Shown: one piece after another, positions 12,443-20,435 of the stretch
How the letters are laid out: each line of letters begins with the position of its first letter
How positions within the stretch are numbered: the stretch's first letter is position 1
DNA from: Gammaproteobacteria bacterium
GTDB lineage: Bacteria; Pseudomonadota; Gammaproteobacteria; UBA6429; Thiohalophilaceae
Direction: 5' to 3'
Length of the DNA stretch: 64,000 bases
Assembly: GCA_029880855.1 (NCBI GenBank)
Contig: JAOUNS010000006.1
Location: 160,227-224,226, forward strand
The notes under the pieces: generated by a model
What the model was told of the DNA's origin: nothing
Database searches by the model: none
Seen by the model: only the letters and a program-made list of their open reading frames with translations
Position numbers and translations under genes: made by a program

Positions 12443-13552
12443 ATGCACACCAGAACAATTCCCGGTTACCTGTCTTGTCTCGTCTGTCTGTTCCTTGCCC
12501 TGCCTGTCCAGGCAGCACCTGCCGACTGGTCGGGTGAATGGAAGATCAATGATCCAACACGGTACCACTCCATCACCATTGAAAATGTTACGGCTGAAGG
12601 CTTCAGCTTTTATTACGACGAAGGCATCGGGATGAACGGCCATTCTATCAATGGCACTGCCCGCTTTGTCGATGCCAACAGTGCAACAGCGGTGATCGAT
12701 GACAACACATCGAAAACCTGTACCCTTACCATCAAAATGGAACCTTCTTCCCGTGGCAACACACTCAGCCTGCTGGGCTGTTCCATTAATCACTATTATG
12801 AACTTACTGCCGAATCCCGTTTCGTCCCCGACTCAGTCAAGTTGTATTACAAGGCCGGATTTGATTGTGCCAAAGCGACCGGTCCCGTTGAAACGGGAAT
12901 TTGTGAATCAAGAGTGCTTGCCGCAGCCGATCTGCTATTGGGCAGTCGTTACAAAAGCCTGCGCAAGCAACTGGATAAATCAGGGCAAAAACAATTGCGT
13001 GATGCACAACGCGCCTGGCTGAAAGCTCGCGATCAGCAATGCAAAGCGAAGGACAAAACCGAATTCTGTCTGCGCCGTTTTTACGGCCTGCGCCTGCTGC
13101 AACTCTACGTGCAGGAAAAGTACCACTTCAAAGCCGGCGACAAACCCAACTATGCGCTCATCGACCAGATCTACCGGCAGCAGAACAAACTGGCTGACGC
13201 AGAGAGTAACGGATTAATGGAAAACGGCCTGGGGTTATGGCTGGGCGGCATGATGCAATACCATCTGATTGATCTCGGTTATTTCGAACTCACAACTACA
13301 CCTGTCGGTAAACAAGGCTACATCATGACAGGCCCCTATTATTTTGACCGTTCCATGGGTCATGACCCTGCGAGCATGGAAGATCAAATCCACATCGAGT
13401 TCTCAAAACAGTACGGGTTGGTTTGCGCCCGCTTCACCCGTGGTGAACTGCATATCTACCTGCCGGTGCAAGGCGCTCCATTCTCAGACCACCTGCAAAA
13501 ATGGCTGGCGGAGATCCCGGTTAAGGAAAAGACAATACACAAGGTTTTCTAG
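12443..13552 (+). CDS. LprI/DUF1311 domain protein, exported (second copy)
   Basis: 369 residues. Signal peptide MHTRTIPGYLSCLVCLFLALPVQAA with cleavage expected after VQAA. Here the DUF1311 motif is internal (about residues 146-230): FDCAKATGPVETGICESRVLAAAD, DAQRAWLKARDQQC, EFCLRRFYGLRL. The preceding 115 residues (WSGEWKINDPTRYHSITI) look like a beta-sandwich, and the C-terminal part is unrecognised. The paired order with the preceding gene suggests a duplicated module with different flanking domains, perhaps acting together in the periplasm. The specific role is unknown. Confidence 0.78.
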   Translation: MHTRTIPGYLSCLVCLFLALPVQAAPADWSGEWKINDPTRYHSITIENVTAEGFSFYYDEGIGMNGHSINGTARFVDANSATAVIDDNTSKTCTLTIKMEPSSRGNTLSLLGCSINHYYELTAESRFVPDSVKLYYKAGFDCAKATGPVETGICESRVLAAADLLLGSRYKSLRKQLDKSGQKQLRDAQRAWLKARDQQCKAKDKTEFCLRRFYGLRLLQLYVQEKYHFKAGDKPNYALIDQIYRQQNKLADAESNGLMENGLGLWLGGMMQYHLIDLGYFELTTTPVGKQGYIMTGPYYFDRSMGHDPASMEDQIHIEFSKQYGLVCARFTRGELHIYLPVQGAPFSDHLQKWLAEIPVKEKTIHKVF

Positions 13553-13654
13553 CCGGTAACTGCCTTTTAATGGATTTTTATCGCATCTAAATCTCTATAG
13601 CGGCCTTTTATCTGGCCGTTGTCAAAACTTGCTGGACATACTGAAAAGCCTGCC

Positions 13655-13686
13655 TATAATAGACTTTAAATAATCTGTTAAAGTCT
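13655..13686 (+). promoter_or_regulatory. hipBA promoter -10 and operator-like inverted repeat
   Basis: A perfect -10 hexamer TATAAT (13655-13660) is followed at once by a perfect 9-bp inverted repeat, AGACTTTAA (13661-13669), 8-bp spacer, TTAAAGTCT (13678-13686). The palindrome would cover the transcription start and lies 34 bp upstream of hipB. Position and symmetry fit an autorepressor site for HipB. No convincing -35 hexamer is visible. Confidence 0.7.
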
Positions 13687-13720
13687 TTTATTTGCCTTTT
13701 GAGCCCGTTTATTACCTGTT

Positions 13721-14056
13721 ATGGACTTCTATTCTTTATCTGACAAACGCATCGCTGCGGAACTGGGGGAACGGTTACGCAGCCTGCGCCTGCGCCGGGA
13801 CCTCACCCAACAACAACTGGCAGAGGCCACCACCCTCTCGCTCAACGTGATTAAGGCACTGGAGATGGGACGCGGCAAACTGACCAGCCTGATCGCCGTC
13901 CTGCGTGAGCTGGGCTGTCTGGACGACCTGGACAGCTTTATCCCCCGGCAGGAGATCAGCCCCCTGCAACTGGCCCGCAGCCAGGGCAAGCCGCGGCAGC
14001 GCGCCTCCGGCAAACGCCGCATGGCCGATGAGACGGAGCCCCCCACAGAATGGTAA
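13721..14056 (+). CDS. hipB: HipB-like antitoxin, XRE-family regulator
   Basis: 111 residues. The helix-turn-helix occupies about residues 12-65: ELGERLRSLRLRRDLTQQQL, AEATTLSLNVIKALEMGRGK, LTSLIAVLRELG. In HipBA systems this dimer neutralises HipA and represses the operon. The C-terminal tail is basic and disordered (KPRQRASGKRRMADETEPP). Its stop codon overlaps the hipA start by 7 bp, implying coupling. The inverted repeat upstream is a likely target. The pairing with an unmistakable HipA makes the assignment secure although HTH proteins of this kind are common. Confidence 0.9.
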   Translation: MDFYSLSDKRIAAELGERLRSLRLRRDLTQQQLAEATTLSLNVIKALEMGRGKLTSLIAVLRELGCLDDLDSFIPRQEISPLQLARSQGKPRQRASGKRRMADETEPPTEW

Positions 14057-15369
14057 AACGGGTCGATACCGCGCTGGTCAGCCTCTGGGGCTACACCGTC
14101 GGCGCTATCGCCTGGCGGGCTGATCGCGGTTACGGCGTCTTTGAATATGAGCCGGATTTTCTCTCCACCGGCCTGGATATCGCCCCGTTACAGATGAGTT
14201 TGAACATAGCGCGGCATGGCAGCGGCCTGTTCAGTTTTCCCGGCCTCAACTCCGGCACCTTCTTCGGCCTGCCCGGCCTGTTGGCCGATGCCCTGCCGGA
14301 TAAATTCGGCAACAGTATCATCAACGCCTGGCTGGCGCGGCAGGGGCGTGACATCAATGAATTCAGCCCGGTGGAACGACTTTGTTATACAGGTAAACGA
14401 GCCATGGGGGCACTGGAGTTTGCCCCTGCCTACATTGATCGGCATGACAAATCGGTGCCGGTGGAGATCGCGGATCTGGTGGAGTTGGCGCAGACCATCA
14501 TGACCAACCGCAATAGTCTGGACGTCAATCTCGGCCACGGGAATACAGCCGGCAATGATGCCATTCTGGATATTCTGCGTGTCGGTACCTCGGCCGGCGG
14601 CGCCAGACCCAAGGCGGTCATCGCCATGGATGCACAGGGCAATGTGCGCTCCGGGCAAACGGAAGCCCCGGCCGGTTACGACTACTGGATCCTGAAATTC
14701 GACGGAGTCACCGATTTGGAACTGGGAGAACCCCGGGAGTACGGCCGCATCGAATATGCCTATCACCAGATGGCCGTGGCGGCAGGCATCAACATGACCG
14801 AATGCCGGCTGCTGGAAGAAAACGGTCGCGCCCATTTCATGACCAAACGTTTTGATCGGGTGAACGGCAACAAGCTGCACCTGCAATCCCTGTGCGGTAT
14901 CGCCCATTATGACTACAATCAGGCCGGCGCCTACAGCTACGAGCAGGCCTTTGCCGTGATGCGCAAACTGCGTCTGAGCAAGGCTGAAGCGGAACAACAG
15001 TTTCGACGCATGGTATTTAATGTGATTGCCCGCAATCAGGATGATCACACCAAGAATATTGCCTTTCTCATGCAACCGGACGGGAAGTGGCAGCTGTCAC
15101 CTGCCTACGATGTGATCTATTCACACAACCCGGCCGGGATCTGGACCAACCAGCACCAGATGAGCCTCAATGGTAAACGGGATCACTTCACGCGCGCCGA
15201 CCTGTTGAGCATTGCCGAAAGTATCAGCCTGAATCGACCGCAACAGATCATTGATGAAATTATGCAAGCCGTCAGCCAATGGCCGATCCATGCCGCGTCA
15301 GCCGGGGTGGGTAAAACCATCATCGCTGAGATCAGTAAACACCAGCGTCTGGATATCAAAAACAGTTAA
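14050..15369 (+). CDS. hipA: HipA-like serine/threonine kinase toxin
   Basis: 439 residues, the usual HipA length. HipA proteins phosphorylate a translation component (glutamyl-tRNA synthetase in E. coli) and cause growth arrest. The N-terminal subdomain (LVSLWGYTVGAIAW) precedes the nucleotide loop region VGTSAGGARPKAVIAM with candidate regulatory serine, then YDYWILKFDGV, MTKRFDR, the catalytic loop NVIARNQDDHTKNIAF and the metal-binding SPAYDVIYS. All active-site motifs are present, so the kinase should be functional. It lacks the extra HipS/HipT splitting. The actual target cannot be read from sequence. It begins inside hipB by a 7-bp overlap. Confidence 0.93.
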   Translation: MVKRVDTALVSLWGYTVGAIAWRADRGYGVFEYEPDFLSTGLDIAPLQMSLNIARHGSGLFSFPGLNSGTFFGLPGLLADALPDKFGNSIINAWLARQGRDINEFSPVERLCYTGKRAMGALEFAPAYIDRHDKSVPVEIADLVELAQTIMTNRNSLDVNLGHGNTAGNDAILDILRVGTSAGGARPKAVIAMDAQGNVRSGQTEAPAGYDYWILKFDGVTDLELGEPREYGRIEYAYHQMAVAAGINMTECRLLEENGRAHFMTKRFDRVNGNKLHLQSLCGIAHYDYNQAGAYSYEQAFAVMRKLRLSKAEAEQQFRRMVFNVIARNQDDHTKNIAFLMQPDGKWQLSPAYDVIYSHNPAGIWTNQHQMSLNGKRDHFTRADLLSIAESISLNRPQQIIDEIMQAVSQWPIHAASAGVGKTIIAEISKHQRLDIKNS

Positions 15370-15426
15370 CCGCAAAGCAAGGGCCGGGTTAACGATACAT
15401 GTGCCTCTTCGCGTTCTTTGCGCAGC
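15368..15426. repeat. Degenerate CGCAAAG-type inverted repeat
   Basis: Between hipA and the convergent helicase gene, AACCGCAAAGCAAGG on the left faces CCTCTTCGCGTTCTTTGCG on the right, an imperfect inverted pair. It resembles the elements at 34581-34659 and 46119-46393 and seems to be a decayed short copy of the same dispersed family. Confidence 0.4.
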
Positions 15427-15449
15427 ACTCCCGTCAGGAGAAACATCGA

Positions 15450-18400
15450 TCAGTATTGATCCGTCCTTTCTGACAACGCCTGCAAATCCTGCAAGGCCTC
15501 ATCCATATCCGACATGCCATAGGTATGCCGGGTATTTGTTTTGCTCCAGTTCAGAGCCAATTCCTCCAGCATGGCGACCGCCTTGCTGTTTTCCCGGTAA
15601 AGCCGTTCTATTTCCGATTGTTGTTCCTCACGCAAGGTCTGTCGTTCGGCAGCGGTCGAGTTGCCGTCCACATGACGCACAATACTCTTTACCAGCATCA
15701 CAATACGGGAAAGATTTTCAATACCATTGAGGAAAACCTGCTCCGCAGACGAACTGTAGCGAATAAAGGTCAGTTCGGTGGGATTGAGTTTTTCATTCAG
15801 AACCCACAGGGTCTTGTGATATTGATCGATCAATTCACCCAGCTGGATACGTTCATGATCCAGCTTCATGGCAATCAGATCAGCTTCAATCTCTCTGACG
15901 TTATGGGCCAATACGCTGTGAGAGGCCAACAGTTTTGTCCAGTGATATGACAAACCGCCCGCCGTCAGGCGTTGAATGGTATTCGCCTCTTTGAGTTTGA
16001 CAAAAACATTGCTGACGCCCTGAATCACGCCCTGCCTGTCCAGACACCATGACATGTAACAAACCGGATGGATAGCCAGTCCGGCCCGTTCAAATACCCG
16101 GTAATGTTCCACAGACAACGGGTCCCCCTCTTCACCGGGGAAGCCGACCAGATCAACAGCCAGTGTACTGCCTTCATCAATCAACACCAGATCCATTTCA
16201 ATCCCGGCAATCGCGTAATTCAGCAAGACTGTATAACCCTTGCCGGAAAAGGTATGGGCGAACTCCTGAATAACCTCGTTACGATGTTCCAGTTTGGCAT
16301 GATTTGCCGCCGCACTTTGCTGTATCTCAGATAAATATTGCTGCAACAGGGTCGTGGCGGGAATGTTTTCCATTGCCGCAGAAAGAAAAATCAGTTGCAG
16401 CTCACGCGCCCGGGTAACGCCGACATTGAAGACATCCGGTCGGTTCAGATAGGTATAGGTCGCCGGCAGCGTGTCATCATCCACACCACAGGAAATCAAC
16501 ATGATGTCCCGCTCCTCACCCTGGAAGGCATATGGTGTCCCGGCGCGTAATTTGTGGTTAACCAGTTCATCGATAGTAAACATTTTAAACAGCAAATCCT
16601 GAATATATTCAGCCTGCTCCCGAAAAAAACTCAACACGCCGATAGCGAGTTTATATTGCGCCGGGATCACAGCCTGTTCATCCACCAGACTGCGCAGTTT
16701 TTCGAGAATCGCCTGCGCCTCCGTTTCGTTCACCCCGTTAATGCGCTGTCCGTTTTCTACGGCAATGATTTCAATCGAACCATCCGATTCCGAGCCGGGT
16801 TTTTCTGTCATGATACGCAAGCGGTTGTCATAAAAACGACGGTTGCTGAAATTAATAATATTCGGTGTACTGCGATAGTGCTCATTGAGCAGAACAACCG
16901 ACTCCTGGGCACCCAGTTTGCGAACCACCACATCCACCAGACTGTCGTCACGGTAGCTGATATCAAATGTGGCTGCATCAATCGCTAAGCGATCCAGCAA
17001 TTGCCCTTGCCGGGCGCGCGAGAGGAAAGAAACATGGCGTAATTGCTTCGGGTCACCGACGACCAGCACCCGTCTGGCACGATACAGGGCAGGTAAACAC
17101 GAGGCCACATCACACTGGGTTGCTTCATCAATAATGACCAAATCAAACATTTCCGGTTTTAGCGGCAATGCACGGTGTAATGCGGCAAGAGAACAAAGCC
17201 AGATGGGCATAGCCTCCAGCAAGGCGGTGAAATTCAGCTCGGTAAATAATTGTTCCTGACGCAGGGACGTCTTTGCACCCAAAGCCTGGCGAAATTTGGT
17301 CAAGCTCTGTCGATTGTGTTTCAAACAATCATGCAGTTTATTGTGAAAGACGATATCAATATGTTCCGCCAATAATGCTTCCCGCTGTTTTTGCAGGCTC
17401 TGCATCTCGGCCAGACTGTCATGCAAAAACTCCACCTGTCCCCGTTGCCGGGAAAGCCGCCACAGGCGAAATTTGGCAAACAGATTGTACCGGTATTTAC
17501 CGTTTTCGACATCATACAGGAATTGGCCATCACTTTGCGCAGTAACCAGCTGCTTTTCAAACGCGCGCTCTTTTTTTGACAGTTTGCTGATCAGCCGATT
17601 CAGTTCACGTTTTTTCGTATTGCGTTTTTTCCCGGCCACCCTGCCCTGAGTGATCTCATCCAGATATTTTTTCAGATGACTGTGGTAATCACGTGTCCCG
17701 GCGCGCATGACCGCGTTGTGACTGAGACCGAAATTTTCCACGATCTTGTCGCGTATCACATCAACGGCATGTTCATTTTGCGACACGACAAGGACGCTCT
17801 CCCCTTGCATAAAGCGCTCCAGCGCCAGTGAAGCAATGGTATAGCTTTTACCTGTACCCGGCGGTCCGATTAACAGACTCAGGACATTTCTCGAGGCGCA
17901 GTACATGATCTGCTTTTGTGCATCACTTAACAGGCCCGGGACAGTTCTGAAATCAGACAACCGCTTGGCGCGTCGTGTCAGGGTTTCGCCTGTCGGATTT
18001 CCCAACAGTGCAATGATCGGCGCGGGGAATGATGCGTCACCGGCCATCAGGGTTAATTCATCAATGATGCCCCTGGATGACATGGAACGACTAATAAACA
18101 TGACGGCAGAAGCCGGGACAAACAAATAACTGCGCTTACCGATTGCAGCGACCTGGGTGGCAAAATTCTCCTTACCTGCCGGCAACTCCGCCGATAACAG
18201 TACCTGTTTTTCATTGCTGTATTTATTTAACAAATCCAACAGACATTGTGTATCAGTCGGATCACATTGCTCGACAACATCCCTTTCAAACTCTTCTGAA
18301 TGTTCCCGCCCTCCCGTTAACGCATAAAGTAAGGTATAGTTCCAGCGTGGATTATTGATATCAATGCTGATTTGATAACCATTGTCTCGCACACACTCCG

Positions 18401-18716
18401 CATCATACAAAAACAGTGGTGCACAGATTTTACGGGTGGCGGGTTTCCCATATGCGTTGGTCGTTAAAGAACCAATGATAAAGTGGGAGGCATACAGCAG
18501 GGTCTTTTCCCGTCGGTAGGTGGCAACAGCCGCATATAATGCTTCACCATACTTATGATCAACACTGTAAGCGCCCGTCACCTGACAGACCGCTGTTTCA
18601 GCCAGGGTTAACTGACGCAGGTGCTGGATATCATTGGCATGGATATTCCACAGACTCTTGTTGCCGTTATCCGCTTCATAACAGGCATGCAAATATTTAA
18701 TCGACTCAACCGGCAT
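15450..18716 (-). CDS. Superfamily 1 (UPF1-like) helicase, possible nuclease-like tail
   Basis: 1088 residues. Unidentified 5' extension of about 240 residues, then an SF1 DNA/RNA helicase core: Walker A LLIGPPGTGKSYTIASLAL near residue 282, a charged helical insert (about 350-460), Walker B DLVIIDEATQCDVASCLPAL near 529, VVGDPKQLRHVSF, LNEHYRSTPNIINFSNRRFY, and motif V/VI regions GTPYAFQGEERDIMLISCG and NVGVTRARELQL. After the core, GYTVLLNYAIAGIEMDLVLI followed by STLAVDLVGFPGE (about 840-860) resembles the PD-(D/E)XK/DUF559-like nuclease tails found on such helicases, but the usual acidic-x-K signature is not intact, so it could be inactive. The TelA-like gene lies 22 bp upstream in the same direction and likely shares its transcript. 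Function unknown; an anti-phage or stress role is inference. Confidence 0.8.
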   Translation of the reverse strand: MPVESIKYLHACYEADNGNKSLWNIHANDIQHLRQLTLAETAVCQVTGAYSVDHKYGEALYAAVATYRREKTLLYASHFIIGSLTTNAYGKPATRKICAPLFLYDAECVRDNGYQISIDINNPRWNYTLLYALTGGREHSEEFERDVVEQCDPTDTQCLLDLLNKYSNEKQVLLSAELPAGKENFATQVAAIGKRSYLFVPASAVMFISRSMSSRGIIDELTLMAGDASFPAPIIALLGNPTGETLTRRAKRLSDFRTVPGLLSDAQKQIMYCASRNVLSLLIGPPGTGKSYTIASLALERFMQGESVLVVSQNEHAVDVIRDKIVENFGLSHNAVMRAGTRDYHSHLKKYLDEITQGRVAGKKRNTKKRELNRLISKLSKKERAFEKQLVTAQSDGQFLYDVENGKYRYNLFAKFRLWRLSRQRGQVEFLHDSLAEMQSLQKQREALLAEHIDIVFHNKLHDCLKHNRQSLTKFRQALGAKTSLRQEQLFTELNFTALLEAMPIWLCSLAALHRALPLKPEMFDLVIIDEATQCDVASCLPALYRARRVLVVGDPKQLRHVSFLSRARQGQLLDRLAIDAATFDISYRDDSLVDVVVRKLGAQESVVLLNEHYRSTPNIINFSNRRFYDNRLRIMTEKPGSESDGSIEIIAVENGQRINGVNETEAQAILEKLRSLVDEQAVIPAQYKLAIGVLSFFREQAEYIQDLLFKMFTIDELVNHKLRAGTPYAFQGEERDIMLISCGVDDDTLPATYTYLNRPDVFNVGVTRARELQLIFLSAAMENIPATTLLQQYLSEIQQSAAANHAKLEHRNEVIQEFAHTFSGKGYTVLLNYAIAGIEMDLVLIDEGSTLAVDLVGFPGEEGDPLSVEHYRVFERAGLAIHPVCYMSWCLDRQGVIQGVSNVFVKLKEANTIQRLTAGGLSYHWTKLLASHSVLAHNVREIEADLIAMKLDHERIQLGELIDQYHKTLWVLNEKLNPTELTFIRYSSSAEQVFLNGIENLSRIVMLVKSIVRHVDGNSTAAERQTLREEQQSEIERLYRENSKAVAMLEELALNWSKTNTRHTYGMSDMDEALQDLQALSERTDQY

Positions 18717-18738
18717 TCAAGGCAACCTCAAGTTATCG

Positions 18739-19899
18739 TCAGAATGACGACCGTTCTGTCCCTTTATTCTCAATAATACCCTGCGCCGCCTTTGTCGGCC
18801 CGGCGGTCAAATTCCGGCCCAACTGTGTCATTTCCACAACGGAAGCACTCATCAAGGGCAGGGCAGTATGGCGAAACCGGTTGATATCATCCAGCGACAA
18901 ACTGACATCCTGGAATGCCGATTTCAGTTTAGACATGGCTGACTGTACTGCCTTGGTCTGTTTGGCCATTGCCTGAGACTCGGCGTTCATTTTAGCGCTG
19001 GAGTTTATCAGCATCTCTTCTGCCTGCTGATTCAGACTTGCCACCTCGCCCAGTATTGTTTTATGGGTCTGCAAAGCAACCACCAGTGTCATGGCGGTGT
19101 TTAACGCAACGACAGTAACACTCAATGCCCGATCAATGCCGCGTATCAACTCCCTGTTATTTCGAATGATGATCTCGGTCGTCATGATCCCTTGCTGACT
19201 GACGGCCAGTTGTTGTTGCAAATCGTGAATACGTTGCTTAAGGGGGTAGATAATTTCATTTTCAATATAGTGTTGATGTGTATTTTCTGTACCCTCAACA
19301 AGCTTTTCCGCAATGCGCTTGTCCAGCAACAGACCAAGTTTTATTTCGCCTTCCAATTCAATGGTCAGTTTGCGCAAACGGTCCTGATCATTTCTGAGTG
19401 TAATGTTATCCCGCTCCAGCTGTCCGCGTCCGTCCTGCAGTTGTGTCAGGATCGACTGGAAATCCCCTTCCCTGGCCCGGTAGCGTTTGACCCAGGCGGA
19501 TAACGGTGTATCCAGTGCGAACCAGCGGGTAAACAGCCGGCGTAACGTCCCCATGTCAAAGTTGTACCGGTTTGGATTAATCTGCGCGGTCCGTTGTTGC
19601 AAGGCTTGCAGGGCATGGGCCACCGACCCGCCATCCTCGGCATCGCTGAGCAGCTTGTCCAGCGGCTGTTTGAGCAGTTGTCCGGTGCGGGCCAGATCCT
19701 GCTGAACCCGATATCCCAGGTTGTGAATCCGGCCGGACGTTTCCCGTTGTTTGTTGATATCCCGTGAATCCCGCAAAAAAATCTCATTTAGCAACGCATC
19801 AACCTGCTTATCCGTGAGTGCCCCGTTCGTTTCGGTAATTTCATACATTTCGGCCAAAGAAACCGAACCGGGCAGGTGAACGGACAATTCATCAGTCAT
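18739..19899 (-). CDS. TelA/KlaA-family toxic anion resistance protein
   Basis: 386 residues, mostly alpha-helical. The middle and C-terminal parts match the TelA pattern: a helical core with INPNRYNFD, FTRWFALDTPLSAWVKRY, ILTQLQDGRGQLERDNITL, LTIELEGEIKLGLLLDKRI, LQQQLAVSQQGIMTTEIIIR, NNRELIRGIDRALSVTVVAL and LVVALQTHKTILGEVASLN. TelA proteins are associated with tellurite, bacteriocin and phage stress phenotypes and with Ter-type stress clusters; their molecular action is not settled. No tellurium-resistance genes are next to it. The only partner is the downstream helicase 22 bp away. Assignment to the family is firm, the role is not. Confidence 0.85.
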   Translation of the reverse strand: MTDELSVHLPGSVSLAEMYEITETNGALTDKQVDALLNEIFLRDSRDINKQRETSGRIHNLGYRVQQDLARTGQLLKQPLDKLLSDAEDGGSVAHALQALQQRTAQINPNRYNFDMGTLRRLFTRWFALDTPLSAWVKRYRAREGDFQSILTQLQDGRGQLERDNITLRNDQDRLRKLTIELEGEIKLGLLLDKRIAEKLVEGTENTHQHYIENEIIYPLKQRIHDLQQQLAVSQQGIMTTEIIIRNNRELIRGIDRALSVTVVALNTAMTLVVALQTHKTILGEVASLNQQAEEMLINSSAKMNAESQAMAKQTKAVQSAMSKLKSAFQDVSLSLDDINRFRHTALPLMSASVVEMTQLGRNLTAGPTKAAQGIIENKGTERSSF

Positions 19900-20030
19900 A
19901 CGAGGCGGTGTTCCGGCTAACGGGAAAATCCTTGAAAATGCAAATTATTATCGACTGGAATTTTCACAGTCTTTGTAATAATGGTTAAATAACACTACAC
20001 GCATATTTTAGCAAGTTTGTACTCTCATGC

Positions 20031-20378
20031 CCAAGCTTCATAGTCGAGGACATTACCCGTACCGTTAAATTATGCCTGGCGGAATGCTTTCAACTCAACG
20101 TGGTCTTCCTGTACGGCTTGCCGGGTGAAACCCCGGATGATGATAAACTCACTCTGGCGTATTCACAGACACTGGCAGAGCTGGGAGCCCGTGTTAACAA
20201 CCACACCTTCCTGCCCCTGCCCGGCACACCATTCCGAAACTCACCGGCCGGTGATATAGATATGAAAACACAGCGAGAGATAGTCTTGATGGAGTCAGAT
20301 GGCAAGGCCTTCGGCAAATGGAAAGGTCAGCTTGCCAGAGCCAAAGAGCTTGTCCATTTACGTGAATCAAAAAAATGA
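20031..20378 (+). pseudogene. Remnant of a radical SAM protein (C-terminal part)
   Basis: The frame is open from 19989 and becomes recognisable at about 20031 (PSFIVEDITRTVKLCLAE), continuing through NVVFLYGLPGETPDDDKLTL and NNHTFLPLPGTPFRNSPAG to a stop at 20378. These are C-terminal landmarks of B12-binding/radical SAM enzymes (the FGLPGET motif and the LPGTP motif). The catalytic CxxxCxxC cluster half is absent, and the upstream bases run into a stop codon at 19986. A GTG at 20100 could in principle start a 92-residue peptide but it would lack any active site. I read it as the surviving 3' end of a gene lost when the neighbouring accessory genes arrived. Confidence 0.75.
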
Positions 20379-20435
20379 ATCGCCTTGTCTGTACACTGCC
20401 TGTAACGGAGTATCAGATCAAGGGAATATCGGACA

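Noticed and set aside
20100..20378. Intact 92-residue protein starting at GTG 20100
   Set aside because: The family match continues upstream of that codon and the catalytic half is missing, so a gene remnant is more likely.
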